From an uncultured Butyrivibrio sp. (GTDB lineage: Bacteria; Bacillota; Clostridia; Lachnospirales; Lachnospiraceae): a DNA stretch of 13,664 nt. The position numbers were made by a program, and so were the translations under genes. The stretch lies in contig CAMVRW010000035.1 in NCBI GenBank assembly GCA_947169985.1, positions 1-13,664 of the forward strand, read 5' to 3'. Shown here piece by piece: positions 1-6,632 of the stretch (positions within the stretch are counted from its first letter, which is position 1; every line of letters starts with the position of its first letter). Below the pieces are notes generated by a model, which saw nothing but the letters and a program-made list of their open reading frames with translations, was not told where the DNA came from and made no database searches.

Positions 1-1
1 C

Positions 2-1426
2 GTGATCGTGTTTACTGCGGAGAAGAATGCCGAAGTGGAGAGCCTGAAAAAGGGCGCTGTGGACTTTTTAAACAAGCCCTATGACAGCCCGGAGGTCATT
101 AGGGCCAGGGTCAGCCGTGCTATTGAGCTGTCTATTGGCAGCAACATCATCGGAGCCACGGGAATTGACAAGCTCACGGGGCTTATGACCAGGGAATATT
201 TCTTCCAATACTGCCATGAGTACGACAAGTTCCACCCGGATCAGGAAGTGGACGCCATAGTGGTGAATTTCAGCAAGTTCCACCTGGTCAATGAACTGTA
301 CGGCCGAAGTTTTGGTGATAAGGTGCTTCAGGGAATTGCTGATGGGGCAAGGACTGTGGCCAGGGCCTGCGGAGGCGTTGCATGCCGCCACAATGCTGAC
401 TGTTTCTACATTTACGTGGAGCACCAGGAGGATTACGACCAGATAGTCCAGACAGTGGATGAGAAGCTGTCGTCAATCATGAATAGCAGTGATGTGCACC
501 TTAGGATTGGTGTATATCCTGACATATATCACTCAGTGAACCTGGAACAGCGCTTTGACAGGGCGATTCAGGCCAGCAACTCAATTTCCAGGAACTCTAA
601 CCAGACACTGGTTGCTGTTTACGACAATCGGATGCATGAAAAAGAGCTTTATGAGGCGAGACTACTTGGCGATATTGAGAAAGCTCTTTTGGAAAATCAG
701 TTTAATGTAGTGTTCCAGCCAAAGTATGACATCACAGGAGACAAGCCAAAGCTCTGCAGCGCCGAGGTGCTGATAAGGTGGAAGCATCCGGAATTTGGCT
801 TCGTCCGCCCGGATTTCTTTATCCCTCTCTTCGAGGAGAATGGTCGGATAAAAGAGCTGGACCGTTATGTATGGCGTGAAGCTGCCAGGCAGGTAAAGCG
901 TTGGAAAGACATGTATGGGGCTTCAATCCCGATATCTGTCAATGTTTCACGAGTTGACATCTTTGATCCGGACCTTCTGGAGTTTTTAAAAGAGATGGTG
1001 GCTGAAAACGGCCTTACTACTGAGGATATCCACCTGGAGATAACGGAAACTGCCTACACAGACAGCGTTACCACTATCATTGAGGTGGTTAACAGCCTAA
1101 GGGACGCAGGATTCAAGGTCGAGATGGATGATTTTGGAAAGGGCTATTCGTCCCTTAACATGCTCACATCCCTTCCAATAGATGCCCTGAAGCTGGATAT
1201 GGCCTTCATAAAAGACATTGCGGAGAACAACAAGGAAATGAGCATGGTGGAATTCATCCTGGAAATCGCCAGATTTCTGAAGGTTCCAGTTATAGCCGAG
1301 GGCGTGGAGAGCCAGGAACAATTTCTTTTGCTAAAGAAGGCAGGCTGCGACATCATCCAGGGTTATTACTTCTCGAAGCCTGTAACAGCCAGCGAATTTG
1401 GAAGGCTCATTGAAAAGAATGCATGA
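2..1426 (+). CDS. REC-GGDEF-EAL protein, 5' end outside window; probable c-di-GMP phosphodiesterase
   Basis: Only the C-terminal 474 residues are visible. The frame is open at the left edge, so the GTG at base 2 is an internal valine codon. Residues 1-45 are the end of a response-regulator receiver domain (TA at 5-6, GA at 18-19, the conserved lysine in LNKPY at 25). A GGDEF-type domain follows (DKLTGL at 56-61), but its active-site signature has become NADCF at 131-135, so diguanylate cyclase activity is not expected. The EAL domain spans about 220-474 and keeps the residues expected for metal binding and catalysis: E255 (as EVL), N314, E346, D376-D377, K397, E433 and Q453. Inferred role: hydrolysis of cyclic di-GMP controlled by phosphorylation of the receiver. 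An HPt gene starts 29 bases downstream. Full upstream architecture (single response regulator or hybrid kinase) cannot be seen. Confidence 0.9.
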   Translation: MIVFTAEKNAEVESLKKGAVDFLNKPYDSPEVIRARVSRAIELSIGSNIIGATGIDKLTGLMTREYFFQYCHEYDKFHPDQEVDAIVVNFSKFHLVNELYGRSFGDKVLQGIADGARTVARACGGVACRHNADCFYIYVEHQEDYDQIVQTVDEKLSSIMNSSDVHLRIGVYPDIYHSVNLEQRFDRAIQASNSISRNSNQTLVAVYDNRMHEKELYEARLLGDIEKALLENQFNVVFQPKYDITGDKPKLCSAEVLIRWKHPEFGFVRPDFFIPLFEENGRIKELDRYVWREAARQVKRWKDMYGASIPISVNVSRVDIFDPDLLEFLKEMVAENGLTTEDIHLEITETAYTDSVTTIIEVVNSLRDAGFKVEMDDFGKGYSSLNMLTSLPIDALKLDMAFIKDIAENNKEMSMVEFILEIARFLKVPVIAEGVESQEQFLLLKKAGCDIIQGYYFSKPVTASEFGRLIEKNA

Positions 1427-1455
1427 AACACCTTGCTTAGAAAGGAGCAGACATT

Positions 1456-1788
1456 ATGACAATAGATTCCTTAAGGGGTTATGGTGCAAACGTGGAGGAA
1501 GGCCTTGAAAGATGCATGGGCATGGAGGACTTTTACATTGAGATGATCGAGCTGGGAATGGCGGATGAGAGGTTCGAAAACCTTGGTCCACAGCTGGATG
1601 CGGGAAATCTTGAGGAGGCTTTTGAGACCACCCATGCGCTTAAGGGCGTCATCGGAAACTTGGCTCTGACTCCACTTTACGAGACTATCTGCGAGATCAC
1701 AGAGCACCTTCGTGCCAGCGACCAGATTGACTACAAGCCATTATATGATAAACTCTTAGAGCAGAGGAAGCAGATCATGGATCTGTAA
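1456..1788 (+). CDS. Stand-alone HPt (histidine phosphotransfer) domain protein
   Basis: A 110-residue soluble helical protein. The sequence TTHALKGVIGNLAL matches the HPt active-site helix (H-x-LKG-x3-NL), which makes His60 the likely phospho-accepting residue. The whole protein is one HPt domain with no kinase or receiver attached. The start is well supported by AAAGGAG at 1441-1447, eight bases before the ATG. It follows the receiver-containing EAL gene with a gap of 29 bases, so the two are probably co-transcribed. Known for the family: HPt proteins shuttle phosphate between a hybrid kinase and receiver domains. Inference: it exchanges phosphate with the receiver of the upstream gene. No histidine kinase is visible here, so its donor is unknown. 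Confidence 0.88.
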   Translation: MTIDSLRGYGANVEEGLERCMGMEDFYIEMIELGMADERFENLGPQLDAGNLEEAFETTHALKGVIGNLALTPLYETICEITEHLRASDQIDYKPLYDKLLEQRKQIMDL

Positions 1789-1824
1789 TTATGAAAAGAG
1801 ATTTTGCTGTTTTGGGGGTAACAC

Positions 1825-3147
1825 ATGGAAAATGAAGAGAATAAGCAGACGGGTGAGGAGCAAAAGGCCGAAAACAAAAATCCCATCTACTACATAATTG
1901 AGCATATGCCCGAACTGGACCTTTGGGGGAGAGTTCGGGTTCTTTTCAGATGGCTGTTTCTGGGAGGCATAACAGGTGCTATTGTTGGAGCAATTGGTGC
2001 AGCCTTTTCCAAAGCCATTCTTTTTGCCACCCAGTTCAGGACTGAGCATGACCTGATCATTCTGGGACTTCCCGTGGCGGGACTTGTGATTGTTGCCATG
2101 TACAGGGCATGTAAGGACTACGAGGACAAGGGCACGAACCTGGTCATCAAGTCCATTCAGGAGGGAGAGAATCTTCCCATTACAAAAGCTCCGCTGATCT
2201 TCATTTCTACTACCATAACTCATCTTTTCGGCGGATCCACAGGCCGTGAGAGCGCTGCCCTTCAGATGGGCGGAAGCATCGGCTTTAACCTTGGAAAGCT
2301 CTTCAGACTCAAAGAAGGAAACGTAAAGATCATTACCATGTGTGGCATGAGCGCTGCGTTCTCCGCTCTTTTTGGAACGCCCATGACGGCTTCGTTTATG
2401 GCCATGGAAATAGAGAATGTTGGAGTAATGTACTACTCAGCCCTGGTTCCCTGCGTAGTTTCAGCGCTTGTGGCAAAGGGTATCAGTTCTAGTCTTGGAG
2501 CTGTAGGGGAACAGTTTGTTGTCAATGTTATTCCTGTTTTTAATCCCTATAATGCAGTGTTCACCGGGGTTCTGGCTATTCTTTGTGCGATACTGAGTGT
2601 TATTTTTTGCGATGTCCTTAAATTCTCCGGAAAAACCTATAAAAAGCTTCTGCCCAATCCTTATATAAGAGTGTTTGTTGGCGGATGTATCGTTGTGGCG
2701 CTGACATATATGTCAGGAACAAGGTATTACAATGGTGCCGGAATGAACGTTATTGAGATGGCACTTCGCGGCGAAGCTCCATATTACGCCTTCCTTTTGA
2801 AGATTATCTTTACAGCTCTGACTTTGGGTGCAGGTTACAAGGGCGGTGAAATTGTGCCAGCTCTTTACATTGGAGCAACCTTCGGGTGTCTGTACTCCCA
2901 GCTTTTGGGATTTGAGCCGGCCCTTTGCGCTGCTATCGGAATGGGAGCATTGTTCTGTGGAGTAACCAACTGTCCAATTTCCTCGCTGTTCATATGCTTT
3001 GAGCTGTTTGGCTTCAAGGGAATGCCATATTACCTTCTGGCAATTGCCCTTAGCTACACTTTCTCAGGGTATAGTAGCCTGTACAGCAGCCAGAAGATCA
3101 TGTATTCCAAGTTCCACAACAAGTACATCAACAGGGAGACAAAGTGA
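1825..3147 (+). CDS. CLC-family anion channel/transporter, resembling the CLC-F (fluoride/proton) branch
   Basis: A 440-residue polytopic membrane protein with around ten hydrophobic segments and a charged N-terminal 30 residues. CLC landmarks are present: GRES at 140-143 with the gating glutamate E142 (usual form GREGP), GMSAAFSALFGTP at 174-186, and GGEIVP at 340-345 where ordinary chloride CLCs have GGIFAP. The usual GSGIP loop is replaced by TNLVIKSI (104-111). E342 in GGEIVP, together with the missing second glutamate after the FMAME motif (I196), is the pattern I associate with the fluoride-exporting CLC-F branch, in which a glutamate at this site relays protons. The threonine usual two residues later in that branch is V344 here. 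No fluoride riboswitch is seen in the 36-base gap upstream. GGGGG at 1814-1818 is the likely ribosome site. Family assignment is firm; ion specificity is inference. Confidence 0.88.
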   Translation: MENEENKQTGEEQKAENKNPIYYIIEHMPELDLWGRVRVLFRWLFLGGITGAIVGAIGAAFSKAILFATQFRTEHDLIILGLPVAGLVIVAMYRACKDYEDKGTNLVIKSIQEGENLPITKAPLIFISTTITHLFGGSTGRESAALQMGGSIGFNLGKLFRLKEGNVKIITMCGMSAAFSALFGTPMTASFMAMEIENVGVMYYSALVPCVVSALVAKGISSSLGAVGEQFVVNVIPVFNPYNAVFTGVLAILCAILSVIFCDVLKFSGKTYKKLLPNPYIRVFVGGCIVVALTYMSGTRYYNGAGMNVIEMALRGEAPYYAFLLKIIFTALTLGAGYKGGEIVPALYIGATFGCLYSQLLGFEPALCAAIGMGALFCGVTNCPISSLFICFELFGFKGMPYYLLAIALSYTFSGYSSLYSSQKIMYSKFHNKYINRETK

Positions 3148-3557
3148 AGAAGTATCGTGAAGCGCTTACGGCAGTTCTTGCCATTGCGCTTATCTACATA
3201 GTTTTCTATATAGTGGGGGTGGGATGTCCTATAAAGTTCCTTACGGGCATATCCTGCGCAGGCTGTGGCATGACAAGGGCGTATCTGTCTCTTTTGCGCC
3301 TTGATGTGGCAGCGGCCTTTCATTATCATCCCCTTTTCCCACTTCCACCGCTGGTTCTTCTATTAGTTCTTTTCAGGAAAAGAGTTCCCGACAAAATTTA
3401 TAAGCTGCTGCTGTTTACAATAACAGGCGTATTTCTTATAATATACCTGTTGCGGCTTTTTGACGCGACGGACACGGTAGTTGTTTTTGAACCCACCAGG
3501 GGTTTTATCTATCGGATATTTGAATTTTTAGGGAGGATACTTAAAAATGTTTTGTAG
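3144..3557 (+). CDS. DUF2752 family membrane protein
   Basis: A 137-residue membrane protein with hydrophobic segments at about 8-27, 64-78 and 88-105. The motif CPIKFLTGISCAGCGMTRA (28-46), with C28, C38 and C41, is the DUF2752 signature (a cysteine, then C-x-GCGMTRA). It is followed by LSLLRLDVAAAFHYHPL, where the family usually has an LLRGD-x-AF-x-NPL stretch. The start is GTG and overlaps the CLC stop by four bases (GTGA), with AGGGAG at 3132-3137 as the ribosome site, which implies translational coupling. Its own 3' end overlaps the next gene by 11 bases. The function of the family is not established. The conserved cysteines suggest metal or thiol chemistry near the membrane, but nothing here proves it. 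Confidence 0.82.
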   Translation: MKKYREALTAVLAIALIYIVFYIVGVGCPIKFLTGISCAGCGMTRAYLSLLRLDVAAAFHYHPLFPLPPLVLLLVLFRKRVPDKIYKLLLFTITGVFLIIYLLRLFDATDTVVVFEPTRGFIYRIFEFLGRILKNVL

Positions 3558-4203
3558 TAATTGTGGGGCACAGATTGGTGAAGGGGAGAAGTTCTGTGCT
3601 AACTGTGGAGCACCTGTTGGTGATGGACAAGAAATTAAGAAATTTGTGGTGCCTGAAGAGGGCATTCCACAGGGCGAATCAAGCGGATTTAACCAGAATG
3701 CAGGAAACGCTGCAAATGGTGCATATGAACAGGGAATAGGAAATGGTGCAGGAAGCGGAGCAAATTCCGGAAACTTCACCTATGCAGGCCCAATGGGAAT
3801 GATCCCTCGTAAGACAGACAGGAGCTTTTGGCTGTACCTGCTTCTTACATGGGTAACATGTGGAATTTATAATCTGATCTTCATGTATGAGGTCATCAGG
3901 GATGTGAACATTGCCTGCGAAGGCGACGGAGAGGAAACTCAGGGGCTCTTGGTTCTGATTCTTCTTTCCATAGTAACATGTGGTATCTATACCTTTATTT
4001 GGTATTACAAGCTGGGGAACAGGCTTTCAAAGAACTGCAAGAGATATGGCTACAATGTATCTGAGGACGGAGTCACAGTTCTTTTATGGATGATCTTAAG
4101 TTCATGGCTTTGCGGAATCGGAACCTATGTGGCTAAGTACATCATCATCTCACAGACAAACATGGTCTGCACAGGCTACAACAGGGCTAACGGACTAGCC
4201 TGA
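3547..4203 (+). CDS. Zinc-ribbon plus DUF4234 membrane protein
   Basis: A 218-residue protein in three parts. Residues 1-24 are a zinc ribbon of the type MFCSNCGAQIGEGEKFCANC, with the four ligands C3, C6, C17 and C20. Residues 25-88 are a Gly/Asn/Ala-rich, probably disordered linker. Residues 89-210 are a DUF4234 domain with three hydrophobic segments. The domain contains an internal near-repeat, WVTCGIYNLIFMYEV (102-116) and IVTCGIYTFIWYYKL (142-156). The ATG lies inside the 3' end of the DUF2752 gene and has GGGAGG at 3531-3536, so the pair is translationally coupled. Function is unknown. Cytoplasmic zinc ribbons on small membrane proteins often mediate protein contacts, which is inference here. 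Confidence 0.85.
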   Translation: MFCSNCGAQIGEGEKFCANCGAPVGDGQEIKKFVVPEEGIPQGESSGFNQNAGNAANGAYEQGIGNGAGSGANSGNFTYAGPMGMIPRKTDRSFWLYLLLTWVTCGIYNLIFMYEVIRDVNIACEGDGEETQGLLVLILLSIVTCGIYTFIWYYKLGNRLSKNCKRYGYNVSEDGVTVLLWMILSSWLCGIGTYVAKYIIISQTNMVCTGYNRANGLA

Positions 4204-4243
4204 CAGGACAAAACACCCTCTGAAAAATAATTTCTAAAAAAAT

Positions 4244-4266
4244 ATCAAATTTTATTAAATTTTGAT
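4244..4266. promoter_or_regulatory. 23-nt near-perfect palindrome, candidate operator
   Basis: The 23 bases read nearly the same on both strands: arms ATCAAA and TTTGAT, then one T/T mismatch, then four further pairs around a central T at 4255, giving ten of eleven matching pairs. It contains almost no G or C, so it would make a poor RNA hairpin. It ends eight bases before the extended -10 at 4275-4283 and covers the place of its -35 box. That is the layout of a repressor or activator site for the small gene at 4356. No regulator can be named. Confidence 0.4.
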
Positions 4267-4274
4267 AAACTTTG

Positions 4275-4283
4275 TGCTATTAT
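4275..4283 (+). promoter_or_regulatory. Extended -10 promoter for the 4356 gene
   Basis: TGC followed by TATTAT (4278-4283) makes an extended -10 element. A -35 at the right distance (TTAAAT, 4255-4260, 17-base spacing) is weak and lies within the 4244-4266 palindrome, as expected for an extended -10 or activator-dependent promoter. Transcription would begin near 4290, leaving a leader of about 65 bases. Confidence 0.42.
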
Positions 4284-4355
4284 GGTGTGGAGGGGTATTT
4301 CAAAACCTTCGGAATTTCAATCAAATGTTTGACAAAAGAGAAAGGAGCACCTGTT

Positions 4356-4628
4356 ATGTCAAGCCAGTTGCGCTATTCTCCGTTTAAGCCAAATTTGAAG
4401 ACAGCCGAAGTATTTGCATGGGGCGATCCGGAGTACAATTTGTTTGACCAGCTCAATGAGAAATATGAGCAGAAACACCCAGAATTCTGCCATTTGTCCA
4501 CATATGAGAAGATGGTCATCAGGCAACAGATTCATCATGAAGCCATAGGGCTGACACCACTAAATCTTATAATGGATTTTGTCGAAGATCCGCAATTCGA
4601 TGAGTTCAGAGCAGTGGAAAATCTGTAA
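4356..4628 (+). CDS. Small hypothetical protein, 90 residues
   Basis: I do not recognise this protein. It is soluble, with no signal peptide or membrane segment, and slightly acidic, beginning MSSQLRYSPFKPNLKTAEV. The N-terminal third is extended and the rest looks helical. It ends DFVEDPQFDEFRAVENL. The ATG at 4356 is chosen because AAAGGAG stands at 4341-4347 with an eight-base spacer. The frame is open further upstream to a TTG at 4272, but that codon lies across the promoter. It is a single-gene unit: promoter upstream, stem-loops at 4646-4704 downstream, then a separate promoter for the next gene. Confidence 0.72.
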   Translation: MSSQLRYSPFKPNLKTAEVFAWGDPEYNLFDQLNEKYEQKHPEFCHLSTYEKMVIRQQIHHEAIGLTPLNLIMDFVEDPQFDEFRAVENL

Positions 4629-4661
4629 AAATTAATAGAATACTATTGCTGCCAAGCAACT

Positions 4662-4704
4662 GAAACGCCATGGTTTTTTCCTTAGGGAAGGCCCATGGCG
4701 CTTC
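4662..4704 (+). terminator. Long hairpin after the 4356 gene, terminator-like but without a T tract
   Basis: Outer arms GAAACGCCATGG (4662-4673) and CCATGGCGCTTC (4693-4704) pair over 12 positions with a single A/C mismatch. The inside continues with TTTTCC against GGAAGG around a TTAG loop (4682-4685). A small second hairpin (TTGCT/AGCAA, 4646-4659) precedes it. The stem is followed by TATTGCATTAATA rather than a run of T, so it is an imperfect intrinsic terminator. It could instead block 3' exonucleases or insulate the promoter that starts three bases later. Confidence 0.5.
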
Positions 4705-4706
4705 TA

Positions 4707-4735
4707 TTGCATTAATAATTTATGCTTGTTACAAT
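4707..4735 (+). promoter_or_regulatory. Promoter of the 4761 membrane-protein gene
   Basis: TTGCAT (4707-4712), a 17-base spacer and TACAAT (4730-4735), preceded by TGT, form a good sigma-A promoter with an extended -10. Transcription would start near 4742, just ahead of the GAGGGGG ribosome site at 4746-4752. The promoter overlaps an upstream in-frame ATG at 4722, which therefore cannot be the start codon. Confidence 0.62.
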
Positions 4736-4760
4736 TAATTGCATAGAGGGGGTTCATTTC

Positions 4761-5285
4761 ATGCTTAATCTTATGTATGTGGGGATTGCTTTTTCACTGG
4801 TGTTTTACGTGGTGTTTGGTGTGGCTATCCGCTTCATGGAGCTGACCGATAAGACCAGGAATAATGCAAGACTTCTGATTCTTGTAACTTCCATGATGAT
4901 TTTTGCAATATCAGGTGCTATTGCCGGAGTCCTTAATCTCAAACTTGGTCTTTACGTTCTCGGCATTTTTTTGATTGTGCTTTCTCTCGTGGCGATTCTC
5001 TTCGTGCTTTCCATACTGGTTGAACTTCATCAGATTAAATTCAGAGTGCGCATGCGCAGGTTCATGGTTCTTTTCGACGTGGTGGACAAGTTCCGCACTG
5101 AGGGCAAGAGCCACGAGGAGATCATGTCTTACCTTACAAATATTCAGAAGCTTTCATTTAAGGAAGCATCTGATTTTATGGAGTTCATTTCCGACCCTAC
5201 CAACTACCAGTTTTTGGCTGATGTAAACGCTAAGATTCAGGAGGCTAAGGTGCTTAATAAGGCCGAGACAGATTATTTCAGGTGA
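4761..5285 (+). CDS. Hypothetical membrane protein with three N-terminal helices
   Basis: A 174-residue protein I cannot assign to a family. Three hydrophobic segments at about 3-23, 34-56 and 58-82 place the N-terminal half in the membrane. The segment RVRMRRFMVLFDVVDKF is strongly positive, which suggests that the roughly 90-residue C-terminal tail lies in the cytoplasm. The tail is helical and charged (TEGKSHEEIMSYLTNIQ, then FKEASDFMEFISDP). The ATG at 4761 is chosen over the one at 4722 because GAGGGGG at 4746-4752 is correctly spaced from it and because the promoter -10 lies at 4730-4735. It is a single-gene unit closed by the terminator at 5334-5368. Confidence 0.75.
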   Translation: MLNLMYVGIAFSLVFYVVFGVAIRFMELTDKTRNNARLLILVTSMMIFAISGAIAGVLNLKLGLYVLGIFLIVLSLVAILFVLSILVELHQIKFRVRMRRFMVLFDVVDKFRTEGKSHEEIMSYLTNIQKLSFKEASDFMEFISDPTNYQFLADVNAKIQEAKVLNKAETDYFR

Positions 5286-5333
5286 TATTTCTTTTGCCGG
5301 GGCGTGAGCCCTATAATATGAAAAGAGCTTATG

Positions 5334-5368
5334 GTGGCTCCCAGGATTATCCCTGGGGTCACTTTTTT
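5334..5368 (+). terminator. Intrinsic terminator between the membrane-protein gene and livJ
   Basis: GTGGCTCCCAGG (5334-5345) pairs with CCTGGGGTCAC (5352-5362) with one bulged T and one G-T pair. The loop is ATTATC and TTTTTT (5363-5368) follows. It is the clearest hairpin-plus-T-run in the window and separates livJ from upstream transcription. A small GGGC-GTGA-GCCC hairpin lies at 5300-5311. Confidence 0.8.
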
Positions 5369-5379
5369 GCTTTAAAGTA

Positions 5380-5429
5380 TTGACTTTTTAAAATAATTAT
5401 TTTAACTTAGGATATAACATTGTATACAA
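5380..5429 (+). promoter_or_regulatory. livJ promoter region with two palindromic candidate operators
   Basis: TTGACT (5380-5385) is a good -35. The -10 is uncertain: TAACTT (5403-5408) has the right 17-base spacing, while the better-looking TATAAC (5413-5418) is too far away. Two perfect palindromes are present. TTAAAATAATTATTTTAA (5388-5405) fills the -35/-10 spacer, and TTGTATACAA (5420-5429) lies where the transcript would begin. The second resembles sites of some GntR-family repressors. The first does not match the CodY consensus. The placement suggests repression of the binding-protein gene, perhaps by amino-acid supply, which is inference. Confidence 0.5.
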
Positions 5430-5458
5430 ATATACATTTGATTGAGGAGGATTTGTTT

Positions 5459-6631
5459 ATGAAGAAGTTTAACAAAGTAGTTAGTACTGTTATGGCTTCT
5501 GCTCTGGCAATGGCAATGCTCGCAGGATGCGGCGATGGAGCTGCTCAGTCTGCCGGATCAGGAAGCGGATCATTCAAGATCGGAGCTATCGGACCTCTTA
5601 CAGGCGCAGCTGCTGCATACGGAAACGCAGTTGTTAACGGCGCTCAGATCGCTGTAGACGAGATCAACGCTGCAGGCGGAATCAATGGTTATCAGATAGA
5701 GTACAAGGGCGAGGATGACGAGCTCAACGCAGAGAAGTCAGTTAACGCTTATAACAGCCTTAAGGACTGGGGAATGCAGGTTCTTGTTGGATCAACAACT
5801 TCTGCTTGCTCAATCGCAGTTTCAGAGAATACAAAGGCTGACAACATGTTCCAGCTTACACCTTCAGGATCTGCTGAGGACTGCGTAAAGTATGACAACG
5901 TATTCCGTGTTTGCTTCTCAGATCCTAACCAGGGTATTGCTTCAGCTCAGTACATCAGCGATCACAACCTTGCTACAAAGGTTGGTATCATCTATGACAA
6001 CTCAGATGTTTATTCTTCAGGTATCTACCAGAAGTTCGTTGAGGAGTCAGCAGGCAAGAACTACGAAGTAGTTTCAGCTGAGGCTTACACACAGGACAAC
6101 AACACAGATTTCTCAGTTCAGCTCCAGAAGGCTAAGGACGCAGGCGCTGATCTTGTATTCCTTCCTATTTATTATTCAGATGCAGCTCTGATCCTTACAC
6201 AGGCTAACACAATGGGTTATGCACCTACATTCTTCGGTGTAGATGGTATGGACGGAATCCTTACAGTTGAGAACTTCGACACATCACTGGCTGAGGGACT
6301 TATGCTTCTTACTCCTTTCGCAGCTGATGCTACAGATGATCTTACAGTTAACTTCGTTAAGAAGTACAAAGAGAAGTACGGCGAGACTCCTAACCAGTTC
6401 GCAGCTGATGCTTACGATGCAGTATTCATCATCAAGGCAGCTATGGAGAAGGCGAACGTAACACCTGACATGAGCGTTTCTGATATCTGCGATGCAGTTA
6501 AGGGTGCTATGGTTCAGATCGAGGCTTCAGGTCTTACATCAGCTAAGATGACATGGGCAGCTTCTGGTGAGCCTAACAAGGAACCTAAGGCTGTTGTTAT
6601 CAAGGGCGGCGTATACGTTTCTGCTGAGTAG
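5459..6631 (+). CDS. livJ: Branched-chain amino-acid ABC transporter, substrate-binding lipoprotein
   Basis: A 390-residue periplasmic-binding-type protein (type 1 fold, LivJ/Leu-Ile-Val-binding family). Residues 1-24 are a lipoprotein signal ending in the lipobox LAGC, with C24 lipid-anchored to the outer face of the membrane. A Ser/Gly linker follows, then FKIGAIGPLTGAAAAYG (about 39-55), typical of the family, NGAQIAVDEINAAGGINGY, and VGSTTSACSIAVSEN in the ligand cleft. The start at 5459 has GAGGAGG at 5444-5450; the frame extends upstream to a TTG at 5420 that overlaps the palindrome and has no ribosome site. The gene uses a narrow set of codons (lysine almost always AAG, many GCA, ACA and TCA), unlike its neighbours, as expected for a very abundant protein. 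The exact ligand (leucine, isoleucine, valine or another amino acid) cannot be read from sequence. Confidence 0.93.
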   Translation: MKKFNKVVSTVMASALAMAMLAGCGDGAAQSAGSGSGSFKIGAIGPLTGAAAAYGNAVVNGAQIAVDEINAAGGINGYQIEYKGEDDELNAEKSVNAYNSLKDWGMQVLVGSTTSACSIAVSENTKADNMFQLTPSGSAEDCVKYDNVFRVCFSDPNQGIASAQYISDHNLATKVGIIYDNSDVYSSGIYQKFVEESAGKNYEVVSAEAYTQDNNTDFSVQLQKAKDAGADLVFLPIYYSDAALILTQANTMGYAPTFFGVDGMDGILTVENFDTSLAEGLMLLTPFAADATDDLTVNFVKKYKEKYGETPNQFAADAYDAVFIIKAAMEKANVTPDMSVSDICDAVKGAMVQIEASGLTSAKMTWAASGEPNKEPKAVVIKGGVYVSAE

Positions 6632-6632
6632 A

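Noticed and set aside
1789..1824. Fluoride riboswitch before the CLC gene
   Set aside because: The gap is only 36 bases and shows no riboswitch core.
1789..2223. 144-codon open frame on the - strand
   Set aside because: It is antisense to the start of the CLC gene, with low-complexity translation. It is a shadow of the real frame.
4272..4355. TTG start that would lengthen the 4356 gene by 28 codons
   Set aside because: The codon overlaps the extended -10 promoter and lacks a ribosome site, whereas AAAGGAG precedes ATG 4356.
4722..4760. ATG 4722 as start of the membrane-protein gene
   Set aside because: It lies upstream of the -10 TACAAT (4730-4735) and has no ribosome site.
5318..5383. Possible 21-codon leader peptide before livJ (attenuation)
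   Set aside because: It has no ribosome site, no run of Leu/Ile/Val codons, and lies across the upstream gene's terminator and ahead of the livJ promoter.
5369..5458. CodY box at livJ
   Set aside because: The AT palindrome has the opposite arrangement to the CodY consensus (AATTTTC-W-GAAAATT). No match was found.
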